Assembly: GCA_014529385.2 (NCBI GenBank)
Contig: CM043953.1
Span: 88,153,842-88,217,841, forward strand
Length of the DNA stretch: 64,000 nucleotides
Direction of reading: 5' to 3'
DNA from: Adiantum capillus-veneris
Lineage: Eukaryota > Streptophyta > Polypodiopsida > Polypodiales > Pteridaceae
This document shows, one piece after another, positions 44,340 through 55,877 of this stretch. How positions within the stretch are numbered: the stretch's first letter is position 1; the number at the start of each line of letters is the position of its first letter. Both the position numbers and the translations under genes were made by a program. Under the pieces are notes generated by a model. It was not told the origin of the DNA. It was given only the letters and a program-made list of their open reading frames with translations, and ran no database searches.

Positions 44340-46278
44340 TTATCTTTCCTATAATGTACATATGCATATTTAAGTATAATAATAATCCTTCTATCTCATC
44401 CTATTATTTTTCTCAAGGGTAACCTATTCTTACTTTACTATCAGAAAATACTATGGGAAAAGCATCAATAGCTCCGCCTCTTTAACTTGGGGCAAAAAGC
44501 ATTGATTCTTTATTTCTACTATCTCATTATCATCTCACACCCTAGCTAGATCCTATATCTAGGGTAAACTCCAATATATATATATTCTATGTATTTTTTA
44601 TACTTTTCTTATATTTCTTTTTAAATAGCTACTAGGAGGGAATCAAATCCTAGTGGAACAGTAGGTGGCATGATTTCAAAGATACACTTATTTTAATGCA
44701 TTATTGCAAGCATGATTACAAAACTTTGTCAAGGAGCAATGTCATGCTTTCATATGACATGAGGTGTCCTTTGGAATTAAATGAAAGTCTAGGCTAAGGG
44801 GACCACGGGAAGACTTTTGCTGCCAAAAATGGACCCTATTTTGATGATTTTTTTACACAAGGTTCCAATCCGAATTGGAAAATGATTTTAAAATGAAAAT
44901 CGTAGCTAATGAGCCGAAGTTTCTGTCCATATTTTTACTTTTTTATTTGGAGCCACGGTTGAGGAGATATGATCAAAATATTGGACCCCAGTCTGCCCAC
45001 ATCATGCAGGGACAACTCATTTCCAACTTTTCCAATTCCTATTCACACTGGCTCCTCTCTTCTTGTGTAAACCCTTGGGGGTTCCATTCACCTATAAAAG
45101 GGGACCTCTTCTTCTTTAAAAAAAAAACTCAAGCATTCAAGCCATTGATGAGAGGAATTCTTGAGGGAGTGAGTAGTAATGCCTAATTGTACTTAGCCAT
45201 TAACATAAGCCCAAGCCTACACTTTCTCCTAGAGGAAGACTAGCCATTCTTGTACGCTATGCTTGGAAAATCAACTCTAATCAAAGAAGGTCTTGCACTT
45301 GGCGTATCAATCAAAGTGGAGTTCTCCCCTCTTCTTCTCTCTCCATCAATAATGGTGCCAAAGGGTTTGTCAAGTAAGATGTGTTCTACATTGATGTTTT
45401 CTTGATTTCTTGTTGTTTTCTTTTTCATCTCTAATCCAACATATATATATATATAATATTATCTCCTTAACCAAATCTATCTCTCTCACTCTTAGTAATT
45501 CATCCTCTCTACAAATTTTAGGTTCTCTTTGCTACAGGTACATCTCTCCCCGCAGTATCCTTATTGCCTATGGGCAAGAATAGGGCTTGGGAGGGAAACT
45601 TCTCATCTCTTCTCTTCTCTCATATCTACATTTCTCACATACTATCCTATATGAATAACCCACATGATGATAATTTCTATCGCTTTCACTCTGTACAATC
45701 TATTAGAATTAACGTATGGATTAGCCGTAAAATACACTTTCAACAACGTATAGTGTTTCTCTTTGGCCCAGAAAGGCTCAATGAAATACTTCTATCACCG
45801 GATCCCATCATACTACCTCTCATAGACTATAGTTTTTCTTTTGATGTAAGCGTAGTTATCTTGCTATGAACCAAGAGGATTTGTACACACAATTAACCCC
45901 AATCACTAGACAAAATATATATACTACGGTAAGCACAAAGCTACAATTCCAAAGAACAATTCGTAGCCTATTTGGTCAGCCAAGATTGAATGCCATTACT
46001 TATCTATTAACCCTTTCATACTACCCATGATACGATATGACCATAGCCTTGATGTTTTCATCTTTGTGTTGTTTTGACATTCTCTTTTGTGTTCTTTCTT
46101 TGTGTGTGTGAGTGCAAGAGAGAAAGAGTGGGTCTTCTTTGATTGCTCTTCTTTCCAAACCCTAGTCTTCATGGCATCTATGGTTTAATTCCTTCATATA
46201 GTTTTTGTTGAGTTCTCTCACAAAATCTCATAGCCATAAGCCCGGTGCTTTCCCGGCAAGACCGCTATTTTCTCGACA
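44268..46278 (+). repeat. 3' LTR of the large non-autonomous element
   Basis: About 2011 bp, collinear with 39868-41875. TATAAAAG is at 45093-45100. It ends TTTCTCGACA. Confidence 0.95.
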
Positions 46279-46282
46279 GCGC

Positions 46283-48741
46283 TTTGAGTTTGTGAGATGG
46301 ATCACACACTTCTGAGATCCACTGTTGAATTTCCTCTCGAGCATCTGTTTGATATTCGCTATCATTTGTATCTACAAATTCATGGAATCTTGCTTCTGTA
46401 GAAGTGCTAGGCAGTTCTACAAGAGGAAGGTGCACGGTCCTGCCTGGCTATCTAAAGAACTCCCATTGTGGTCGGTTGGGCTTTCATGGCACTTATGGAG
46501 AGATCTTTCTTTTGTAAAGCCATAGCATGTTTGGCACTTTGTGCGGCTAGATCTTTTCTAGCTTTTGCTAGCTCTTCCTATAGAAGTGATATCTCCTCAT
46601 CTTTTTGCTTTTGAATGCTTGCTGTCATGACTTGCCTATCATACTGCTCCTAAGCTAAGGCCACCTTGAAATCTTTCAACTCTTGTATTGTTGTGGACGG
46701 CGTTGTTGGAGTCGAAGCAGGGGGTGGGATGTCTTGCATTGCTAGGAGTTGTGTAAGTGTTTTACTGACCACCCCATAGGATTCCCCTAGTTTTGTGTTC
46801 TTTTACCTTTCCCTATCCAACTCCTCTTCTAGACGTTGTTTCTCGACTTCTAAATCTATGTTAGCCTCATTAAAGGCTCGAGCTTCTTGGTAGAAATGAG
46901 CAGCATTTGCCTGCTACTTTTGTAGCTCATCTTGAAGCTCTAGCTGGTTACCTTGTAAATCTTCTATCTTCTGTTGTAGCTCTTGATCGACTTTAAGTGC
47001 TTTAGCTACCTCTTCCTTGGTATCTTTTACCTCTATTCCTCGTAGGTTGTGGTGTGCTCTTTGACATTGGAACTGTAACTTGATTTGTTCCAGATGATTC
47101 TCAATGTCAAAAGAGTCTATCAATTGCCTTCCTCATCTATTATGGTATGTGAGTGCGGCGACCTTGGCTTTGGTTGAGTCATTTGAGGTTGGCTAGAGGT
47201 GCCGGCTTCTGTCTTGTTTTTGGTGACCGCTTCTTTACCTTTATCATTTTGTCCTTGAGACGTGGGTGGAGCTTGTCTTGTCTCCTGGCCTTTAGTTTCA
47301 TCCATCTTTTGCGTTGTAGGTGGTGTTGGAAACTCTGGGTCGACTGTTTTCTTTGGCAATTCTGTTGTCCGCTCAACCTTCTCTCTACAACTTTCTGGTC
47401 AATTGATTCTTGAGTAGGAGGAGGGGTGGTTGGTTGATTTGATATTATGGTATATTTTCGGTGTGAATTTCCAAAAAATCCACACCACCCTCCTCTTCTG
47501 TCTCTTTCTTTTCAATATGAGTCATGTCGCCTCCTTTGATTTGGTAGATTCGTTAGATGATTCGAGATCATCAATGTATTTTCACTCGGACTCTTGCTGT
47601 TCCCTTTGCTCAGCTTTACGTTTGAGCTCCTCTCTAATCCTTTTCTGCATTTCTCCGACAGCTTCTAAATTCTGCTAGTCTTTTGTATTACTTTATTTTC
47701 TATTGTCTCTCTGCTTTTCTTTGCTCCAACGGCTTATCTTGATCACTTTCTCCTTCATCATTCCCATCAGCTCCCGCTCCCTCTTTTCTTGCGTTCTCTT
47801 TTTCAGGAGCTCCACTCTGACTTCCTAAGCTTCTTCCATGGACCTTCACGCTTGAGAGATTGAGATGGGATCTCTATGCTCACTCGATCTTCTTTTTAGT
47901 CAAACCTTCTGGATTGTATAATCTTCTTTTTCTCCCTCCTCCATTTCCTTGTCGTCTGAAGATTTATATTCTGATGGTGAATCCTCGCTCAACTTTACAT
48001 CTAACTCAGTTGCTTTGCTGTCAGACTTTTTTCTCCTTGAGCTTTTTCTGATTTCTTTCTTCTTTGGAGGTGGTACTGCAGAGGACCTGCCACTGGTTTA
48101 ACCACCCTTTTGGACTTATGTATCAATGCCAATTGTGTCTTTGCAGGTGGTAGCTCATCGATCATGCCTAAGGCTTGGTAGGCAATCCTTGTCAAAACTG
48201 GACCACCATTCATGTATGTCTTGTTTTTGTCACTATTCTTTTAGTTTATCTCCACCACATTTTCTAAAATATAGGTGCCTAGATCACACTTTATGGTCCT
48301 TTGCTTGAATAATCCTATTTTCATTACCACAAAATGTGCAGGTTAGGCTATGTGTATCTTGGTGGTTTTATACTTTGAGATGTTGAGAAATTAATCGCAA
48401 TGGAAACTTGTCTATGAATAAACTAGGTCTTTATAAGTGAGCTTGTGCCCCTACTGCTTCACAAAAGCTTTGTCATTATCAACTGCCTTTGTCTTTGGGA
48501 GCGAGTTATGGTTTCCTAGTGGCAAGTGCAATGTCTGATTTATCATATATGTCGTGATGCGGCCTTTGAATTTAGCTCCATCTTTGTCCGTCAATATAGC
48601 CTCCTCGTTGTACTGAATTGAGGATATCAGCTCATGGGCCCTCCAGAGATCTGTTCCCTGTGGTGGCTGAAGTCGAAGAAAGATGTCCATCTGAAGGCAT
48701 CTTGATCCCTCTATCACTTCTTGCTGTCTATGTAAATCCAA
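46283..48741 (-). pseudogene. Coiled-coil transposon protein, decayed
   Basis: On the minus strand, starting near 48741, short segments read DLWRAHELISSIQYNEEAIL, RITTYMINQTLHLPLGNHNS and (48213 on) NGGPVLTRIAYQALGMIDEL, a pattern like the N-terminal domain of plant transposon proteins found ahead of long coiled coils. From about 47359: a Pro/Gln/Lys-rich linker, then heptad-like HLEQIKLQFQCQRAHHNLRG, LKVDQELQQKIEDLQGNQLE, DLEVEKQRLEEELDRERYKN and AKARKDLAAQSAKHAMALQK down to about 46480. Many stops and at least two shifts break it. The C-terminal end lies beyond the inserted element at 39867-39752. Confidence 0.5.
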
Positions 48742-48841
48742 ATTTCTTTACGGAATATGGGTATCTTTACCTTAGTACCATCGGCATCTTCAAACCTTCC
48801 AATGAAGATATTTGCTAGGATTTGTGTCATCTCTTCTGTTG

Positions 48842-50047
48842 ATACATGTGCCTTTTCATTCGATGCAATCTCTATGACCTAGTAGGGTGGGGCTTCCCAC
48901 TGCTTCCTGCGTCATCTACAAGGCATTCTGTAATCAAGCATTCCTTAAATTAGTTCCAGAATTTGGCCAATAAGTTGTCGAGAAAAGTAAAAAAAATGCA
49001 AACTTTGACCATAACTAAAAAATGAGTATAACTTGATCAAAACAAGCCCAATTTGGTCCAAACTTTACCAATGCATTTAGGCTAGCTACAGGCATTAGGG
49101 CATGAAAAATTTGTATTAGGGGGTCATGTATTGCGATCCATGTTTATCTAAATTTTGAAGATCTAATGATACCATTTGATTGAGCATGAGTTGAGGATGT
49201 TATGGTTCACCTCTTTTTGGATTTGGATCACTGGTTGGGGTTTTATGCCAAATTTTGAAATTTTCTTAGACTTAAGAGATTTTTGGTATTTTTTCAAGGA
49301 TTTGAAAGTCAAATGACTTGTAACAGGTTATCCTTGATGTTTGGGATTAGGTGATGTGGTTTGTGCTAAGTCAACCTTCAGGAGGTCATGGATTGCAATC
49401 CATGTTGGGCAGCAATTTGGGATGAAACTTTTAGCACTTGTTCCTATAGTCTACTGGTGAAGTTCTTTTCAGATTTGGACAAGTTTATCTCTTGTTTCCC
49501 CGGTTTCCCAAGTTATGGTCTGATTTGGTTTGATCTTGCCATAAGTGTTTTTGGTTGGCATCTTTGATCTCTGATTGTGATTAGTCTGTGTGACATTTGA
49601 CTTTGTTGATGACTTGGAGTTGAAGATGTACCCCAACCCCAGCCAATTGATGAGTTATATCTGATTTGGAGCTTATTTGAAATTGTGGGCTCTCTAGAAA
49701 GTTGGAGTCCATTCTTAAGCATTTTTTGACATTTCTATTGTTAGTGGATTGAAAATCCCATTTCTTTTGGTTTTTGATGATTGGATTGTCAATTTCATGC
49801 CAAATTTGAATGGCACATTTTCCAAGGGAGCTTAAAACTTTCTGTGTTGACAATTCCCAGTTTGGCCATGTTGAGGGTCATGGATCACGACCCACATTCT
49901 ACAACTTTTTTTGCTCTGTGATTGCAGTAGTGGGTCAGCAACTTCTCTAGCATGATTTTGCCCAACTTGCAACTGATAGTGGGGGTCATGGATCACGATC
50001 CATGTTCCACACAATTTTTAGACTGTGATTGCATGGCGTAAATCTGC
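48842..50047. other. Non-coding stretch with recurring GGTCATGGATCACGATCCATG-type motif
   Basis: Four copies of a quasi-palindrome (GTCATG.AT..CGATCCATG and variants) lie at about 49122, 49384, 49873 and 49984. Between them is T-rich DNA with repeated TTTGGATTTGGA-like words. No gene is seen; it could be a long LTR or satellite-like DNA. Confidence 0.5.
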
Positions 50048-50458
50048 CTAGTGAGAGCATAATTTTTTTTTCGACACACCATAGGGCCCACAGGGGGAGG
50101 TGCTTATCCCTTCCAAATATTAGCCATGTTACATGGTCGGGCAAGGGCCGCGTACCATCGGGGAAGAGCCACGCGTAGGCATCACCATGGCCACCTAATT
50201 GATGCACCACATGCTGGAAACGACAGAGAGAACTCGTAGCAACCAACTAGGAGCCTCCTCCTCGGGTGACCCACCCCAGGAGGAGGATGCACTCGAGTGT
50301 CCAAGGGCAAGAGCCCTAGCAACGTGAACACCAGGTGAGCACAAGGTGTCCCTCTAGAGTGTGACCCAACAGGGGCTTTGAACCCGCAACTCGTAGGTTG
50401 AGAGGCCAAAGCCTTACCGTTAGACCAACTCTTTGGGGACTAGTGAGACCATAATTTT
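50048..50458 (-). mobile_element. tRNA-derived SINE with target site duplication
   Basis: CTAGTGAGA(G/C)CATAATTTT occurs at 50048-50066 and 50440-50458 as a target duplication with one mismatch. Between them, on the minus strand, the head (50439-50350) reads AGAGTTGGTCTAACGGTAAG, a good RNA polymerase III A box, and GCGGGTTCAAAGC, a B box. The body is about 370 bp and ends in a short A tail (T run at 50063-50071 on the plus strand). The near-perfect duplication suggests a fairly recent insertion. Confidence 0.85.
50359..50439 (-). promoter_or_regulatory. Internal Pol III promoter (A and B boxes) of the SINE
   Basis: A box TGGTCTAACGGTAAGG (about 50428-50413) and B box GGGTTCAAAGC (about 50379-50369) on the minus strand, spaced about 35-40 bp as in tRNA genes. 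The cloverleaf is not conserved enough to call a functional tRNA. Confidence 0.75.
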
Positions 50459-51799
50459 GATGCACTTCTTTTTGAATTTGGCTTTGGTTAGCCCCCCCCC
50501 CAAAAGACCTCTGCCAATTCTCGCTTTTGATTTGATTGACACAACGATTCTGGTAGCTTTTGTACAATTTTGACTATAGAAGTTTGTTCATGGACTGATC
50601 AGAGCATACCTATGAAATTTGGTATGGCTCGCAGTCCCGAGGTGTCTGTAGCAAGAAAAAATGGAGCAAGGCTCTAGGTCACAAAAGCTGTCTCCCTGAC
50701 TCTGTCTCAAAGTGCAAGCTGTAATAAGGTCAATTTTTGACCACTTTGCCTATGTGTTCGACTTATCCCGAATGCAATTTTCATACTTACCTTGGTTGGC
50801 CACATTTTTCATGACATACCACTTGCGACTCAGACGGCTCGTTGTTTGGACTTTGGCCGTCATTTGCCCTTGATTTTGCAGTTATGGCCGGTTTGAAGTT
50901 AGCCCGAAATTTAATTTGCGTCAAATCACTCTGTATTCATCATGCTCAAAAGTCTTGCTTTGTAAGTTTGATGTTTGCTTGTAGAACTTGATTCCAAATT
51001 TCTTGGCTTAGATTATTAATTTTAGATCATTATTAGGTTGAAAAGGAAAGAAAATTATGAAAAATTATTATTATTTGACCAAAAAATCGGCCAAAATTAT
51101 TCCTCACTCTCGTATGTACATACTTTCACTCTAGATATTTGGCCTACCAAAATTTGTCGATATGGCTCAATACTTTGCCAAATACGAGTAAATTTTTTCT
51201 AAAAACTGTCAAAAAACAAAAACTTAAAGCATCAAACACACTTTATACACTGTACACATAGTCTCTCATCATCTGCAACATGTTATCTGTAATGAGCTAC
51301 ATCGGCTATCGTAGCCATTGTTTTTACTCCTTCCTTCCCATTTTGAGTCGTCCCTGACGGATGTGCAAGGGTGATAGCAACATGCCTATGCATGGCCGTG
51401 GAATGTGGCCCTATCATGCTTAGAGAAGACATGCAACGGGAAACACCGTGTCATTCAAGATAATGGCTCTGAACCAATTATTCAATGGCTTTTTTTGATG
51501 AGGTTTCCTTCTTTTGACATCGCTCAAATAATAGTAGTTGAAGATGAGCTGCCCGTTCCAAAATGGTTGGCCTATTTGGATGTTTTTGTATGGACATGCT
51601 CTCCACTCTTTTAATAGGTTGGACTTTAAGGAGCCACTTAAGTTGTTTTGGAGACTGCGGCATGGCTTGTGTATTTTGTGGTTTCGGTCTCCATTCCCAG
51701 GTGACAGTCTTTGTTTTGTTTTGCTTATGGATGTTGTCTTTTGCAAGCCATTTGTAATCTTTCTTTTCACCCATGAAGTGCTTTCAACAATAACTTGAA
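50459..51799. other. Non-coding stretch
   Basis: It contains a 10-base poly-C (50492-50501) and AT-rich DNA (51000-51250). The minus frames at 51420-51818 and 51478-51774 are basic and show no domain. They may be the decayed 3' end of the gypsy element to the right. Confidence 0.4.
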
Positions 51800-52459
51800 G
51801 CTTTTCTGGATCTATCACTGGGAAATTCGTTGTGCTTTGTTTTGAAAGATTGTTTGGTCAACATTGTTTTTGGAATCCATATTTGTTTTGGTTTTGATTC
51901 CAAAACTGATTTCTTCATCCAAACTTTATGTACCCATTTGTGGCATTTATTGACAATCTATGGTGTAGAAGCAAGATGCTCTTGCTTTGTTTCGTCATCC
52001 CAGACGTGTTCTGTCTGCACAAATGGCATAACATAAGATTGATCTTCAAGATCATAATAAAGTTTGTCATCCGTCCAATGTGTAATAGCTTTGTAAGTTT
52101 GCATCCACAAAACTCCCAAGATGATGCGTTCGTTGAGATCTGTATCAATCATAATATGGAACCTATGTGGACAATCTTTCCCATCAATGTTAATTGAGAC
52201 ACTGGCCTATCCCAAACTAATCATGGTTTCCCTGTTGGTAGCCTTGAGTTCAACCTTGGTTTTTTCAATCATGGATTCAGATAGTTTGAGGTATGTTGAA
52301 TATTGCATAGCATTGACACGTGCGTCGATATCCACAACGATCTTTTTGTCGTGCCGTTAGCTAACCTAACATTTATTTGAACATCCATTCCACCAAGCCA
52401 AGTTTGTTTGACTTGAACTACTGTGATAGGAGGTGGTGGGTGATGTTTATTCTTTCTCT
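51800..52459 (-). pseudogene. Retropepsin-like domain located downstream of the integrase
   Basis: Immediately after the integrase tail, the minus strand reads PPPPITVVQVKQTWLGGMDV, then (shifted) KIVVDIDARVNAMQYSTYLK, where retropepsins have VDTGA, then SLGQASVSINIDGKDCPHRF and ERIILGVLWMQ, the usual ILG..W end. A tail with WVHK and KPKQIWIPK follows near 51910-51870. The same succession occurs at 29705-30102 on the plus strand. A protease is normally encoded before RT in gypsy elements, so this may be an extra 3' domain or a nested fragment. The Gly of the active site is lost. Confidence 0.5.
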
Positions 52460-53796
52460 TCAAGCTTCGTAATTTTGCTTCCTCCTATTCCCGATCTTTA
52501 ATATCTTGAACTTTCTTCTCTCTCTCTCCTTAGCTAAATGTATCCTTTCTTGCATGTCCACTGTGAGAGGTTGGTGATACTTGTTCAGTATGCAACCATT
52601 TATCCAGTTAGACATCACCTCTCCCTCTAATGTAGCGAGTTGGACGGCTCCCCTTGGCGACATATCATTGATCACAAAGGGGTCGTTACCCCGCTTTTTA
52701 AGTTTCTTGAAATGCTGCTTAAAGGTATAGACCAACACATAGTCGCCCTTTTGAAATTACTTGGTTTTTACATGTTGGTCATGGAACCCTTTCAACTGTC
52801 ATTTGTGCGCATACATAGCTACAACGGCTCAAAGTCTGGTTTTCTCTATTTGGATTAGTTGGTTTGAAGGGAGTTTGTTTTGTGGCATTTTATATGCTAT
52901 TCCAATATGGCCAAATTGTTGAATGTAGTTTTAATTCCCAATTCGTCCTAGAGTCGCTCACAATCTTTGTGAGCACTGTGCACAAAACTTTGTTGGTACT
53001 CTCACACTGTCCATTAGCTTCAGGGTGATATGGGGTTGATTTATAAATGATCATAAATTCATGTAAAAGGAATTCAATCATGTCATTGAGGAAATGTGTA
53101 CCTCGATCACTCACAATTTTGATTGGAAGACCATAGCATGTGAAAATGTTTTTGTACAGGTATTGTGCTGTGGTGAGAGCATCATATCTTTGGGCTGCCT
53201 TAGCCTTGACCCACTTGGTCAGATAATCTATTGCCACTATGATGTATCAAGCATGTGTTCTATATGTTGGTGGAGGAATCAGGCTCCACAAAGGCTAATC
53301 TCCACTTGACAAACGTGCGTGCTCCCATCATTGGTCTCAGTGGCATGTAATCTCGCCATGCCAATACTTCAGTACGTCGGTATGTGTCACAATGTTTCAC
53401 ATAATGTTCCACATCAATAAATAGAGTAGGCCACCAAATACCTGCTAGGAGTATCACTTTCATAGTTTTTTTAGCTGAAAAGTGTCCTCCTACTGGACCA
53501 TCATGGGCTTGCTCAAGTATGGGCAGCTACTCGCTTTCTATAGCACAAATTCTTAAGTTGTCATCTATCCCCCTACGATAAAGTTGGTTTCCAATTAAAG
53601 CATAATTTTCAGCTTCGTGTTGAATCAATCGTACCCTTGCTCTGCTCATGCTTTCTGGTAGAACTCCTTGTTCTAAGTACTGCACTAGGTGCCTCGCCCA
53701 TTTGGGTGCTATTGCTATCCTGAACAATGTAGCATGCTCAATTGGCTTTGGTTTTAGACGTGCAAGGATCATATGGAATGCTCTTAGGAAGAACAT
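52460..53796 (-). pseudogene. Gypsy (Tat/Athila-like) integrase
   Basis: N-terminal segment 53527-53796 (WARHLVQYLEQGVLPESMSR, LIGNQLYRRGIDDNLR). The zinc-binding end follows at 53260-53463 (WWPTLFIDVEHYVKHCDTYR, with the first ligands degraded). The core at 52890-53237 has AIDYLTKW, KIVSDRGTHFLND and HPEANGQCESTNK, so the three acidic catalytic positions are kept. The C-terminus at 52460-52738 reads KKRGNDPFVINDMSPRGAVQ and MSNWINGCILNKYH. Frameshifts separate each segment. RT and RNase H, expected to the right, are replaced by plus-strand sequence from about 53750. Confidence 0.85.
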
Positions 53797-54101
53797 GGAT
53801 CAGAACTGCTAGATCCATCCATGATTATGCAAACCAGACTTTGATCATTCAAGGATGCAGCAGACAAATTCAAATCAAGATGGATAATATCGAAAGCTGG
53901 AAAAAGAATCTGAGGCATGAGGAGTTATGCAAGAAGTATGGAACAAACAAAATTAAAAGGATGATTGCTTCTATAAATATATTTCCTTTGATAGAGATTG
54001 ATCAACGTGATGTGCTAATGGATAGAGAGCAAGCTGAAAGACAGAGGCAACAATATCTAGAGCAATTCACTGAGCTGAACTTTGGAGAACAACCAGTTTA
54101 G
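53742..54101 (+). pseudogene. Retroelement protease C-terminal fragment, plus strand
   Basis: The 119-codon frame begins VLDVQGSYGMLLGRTWIRTA and continues SIHDYANQTLIIQGCSRQIQ. This matches the D...SYGMLLGRPW....A..HDY...TL end of plant gypsy proteases. The remaining 70 residues are charged (EQAERQRQQYLEQFTELNF) and lead into an expected Pol linker that is then lost. It abuts the minus-strand integrase head-on at about 53750. Confidence 0.55.
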
Positions 54102-55129
54102 TAGGATGGGCAATTGCCAAAATGACCAGCATCAGATAAATCTGACCAAAATATACAAGAAAACCACCAAAAAGTAAAAAATGTCAGCCAAAAAAGTCCC
54201 CTCTCAAACCATTGCAAAAGCTTCACCAAACTCCACTCTGTTGGACTCTTTGGAGTAGCCCCAATCCTAATGGCACCGATACAGGGTCACACAGTCTTGC
54301 AAAAAGCCACACCTTCTTCCCTCAATTACTTGCACACACAAATCCATGGAAACCTTAGAACTTCCATAGACTCTTCCAAGTGCAAAATTGAAGTGAAGAA
54401 ACTCTCAGTCACTCCTCCACACACTTGAAAATCGGATGCAAACAAGACGGAACTGCATAGGACCACCTATGGAAACCCTGCTTCCTCCCACACACAGAGA
54501 GGTGAAAGAGCTGATGTTGGGCTTCAAAAGTACTCCCTCAGCCTAAACACCTAGGGCACCGTAAGTGATGTGGCAATTTGAAGCATTTTCACACCATTTT
54601 TGACCTTTCTAAGCCTAATTTTGGCCCCCGACGGCTATTTTTCGCAAGAAAAATACCAAATGACTCCAAAATTCACCAGATTTTGTATTCTTGGTCCCTG
54701 ATACCCAAACATTCCACTTTTGACCACTTCTAGGGCTGTTGCTTCACATATTAGGTGTCGCAAATAAACAGTTATCGCATGTGCCAAACTTCCCGGGCGG
54801 GATGAGAGTGCCCACACATTTTCCTTAAATTATTTACATTTTAAAAAGACCAAACATATTTCCTAGAGCCAAAAGAAGCCACTCAAGACCACATCCAAGG
54901 CTTCGATACCCTGTCCAGGCACGTACATGTGCCCGACTGCTGGCACCCAAGCATGACTATTTACAGTGTGTATATGTTGCATCATTTTTTAAACTTGGAA
55001 CCACTTTTCAAAGCTCCCAAATGCATGTATTTACATCTTTTTGTAGATATGTCCATGCACAAACACACTACTTTGTACATGCCAAAAGCGGTATGTCACC
55101 GGCAATTTTGTGACTAACGGTAAACCCAT
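54102..55129. other. Non-coding stretch
   Basis: No open frame with a recognisable domain. It is rich in CCAAA and CCACAC words on the plus strand. Confidence 0.5.
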
Positions 55130-55860
55130 GTTTACCTATCATTTCTAGAGGATAGTGTATAAACGGTTGAGAACACAACTCAATATCAGTATTTTTGATC
55201 ATCCAAAGATGGATGGGTAGCTTGCAACTGTTAATCAAGTGCTAGAGTATATACTAAGAGTGTAGATTAACGAAAAACAACCCGATTGGAAAGATTATCT
55301 CTCTAGTTTGGAGCTTGCTTATGATGGTGGAAAGCATGTCACAACTAAATTTAGTTACTTCATGCTTATGAATGGTTTCCAACCTCTATCACGAGTTATG
55401 GTAGGGTTAGCTAATTATGAGATATGTTAGCAAATCAAGGAATATGTCCATGATCATATGGATATGCTGAATGCTTGTTGATCAAATAGATACAAGAAAT
55501 ATGCTAATGAGACATGTCGGCAAGTCACTTTCACAAAGAGATAAGAAAAGGTATTCTTATGTGCTCCAGCACCTTCGAAAAGTCTAAAAACTGGTCATTC
55601 ATTTAGTACCTCTTAATTTTGGTAACTCATTCATCTGGTTTTGGATATAAGCCATTTCTGAAAATTCATACAAAGGGACAACAATGTAGAGGATCAAGAT
55701 ATTCTTGTTGGTTACATTGAACCTCCTACTAAACCGTATGAACCTACACATATTCTTGACTATCACGATATCAATCAAGTGGACAGCTGGACTTGAGGGA
55801 GGTGCCACTATAAAGAACATTAATGTCTTTAATAAAACTTTTTCACTTTTGTTTTTGAGG
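55130..55860 (+). pseudogene. Gypsy integrase end, plus strand, heavily decayed
   Basis: The plus strand reads, with stops, RLRTQLNISIFDHPKMDG, LATVNQVLEYILRV, NEKQPDWKDYLSSLELAYDG, GKHVTTKFSYFMLMNGFQPL and RYKKYANETCRQVTFTKR. Each has a close counterpart in the minus-strand integrase at 61190-62243 (for example NWEDYLPILEFTYNSSKHVT), so the two belong to related elements in opposite orientation. A polypurine tract follows. Confidence 0.75.
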
Positions 55861-55877
55861 ACAAAAACGCTTCTCCA

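Larger units (their letters stand above)
39863..46282 (+). mobile_element. Large non-autonomous LTR retrotransposon with 2-kb LTRs and a pol-less frame
   Basis: LTRs 39868-41875 and 44268-46278 are near-identical, with about 25 differences seen by eye. AGCGC occurs just outside both ends (39863-39867 and 46278-46282); the last base of the LTR and the target duplication overlap, so the exact end is ambiguous by one. A primer-like site, a polypurine tract and one long frame (805 codons with two stops) fill the 2.4-kb interior. No protease, RT, RNase H or integrase is present. It interrupts the coding frame of the element at 39127-48840. Confidence 0.92.
39127..48840 (-). mobile_element. Minus-strand LTR element with coiled-coil frame, split by a later insertion
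   Basis: LTR 39127-39646 is preceded on the minus strand by a polypurine tract and coding remnants running right. Those remnants are interrupted by the element at 39868-46278 and resume from 46283 to about 48741. A C-terminal ALTNNPFRELAGKIRDRSKG stretch at 39867-39752 continues from the right side. No pol is seen in this part and the 5' LTR was not found, so the right limit is approximate. Confidence 0.55.

Noticed and set aside
39868-46278. Segmental duplication instead of an LTR element
   Set aside because: The repeats are bounded by TG...CA-type ends, a primer-like site, a polypurine tract and short flanking duplications, which a plain duplication would not have.
50350-50441. Functional tRNA gene
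   Set aside because: A and B boxes are present, but the cloverleaf stems do not close well and the sequence is the head of a SINE flanked by a target duplication.
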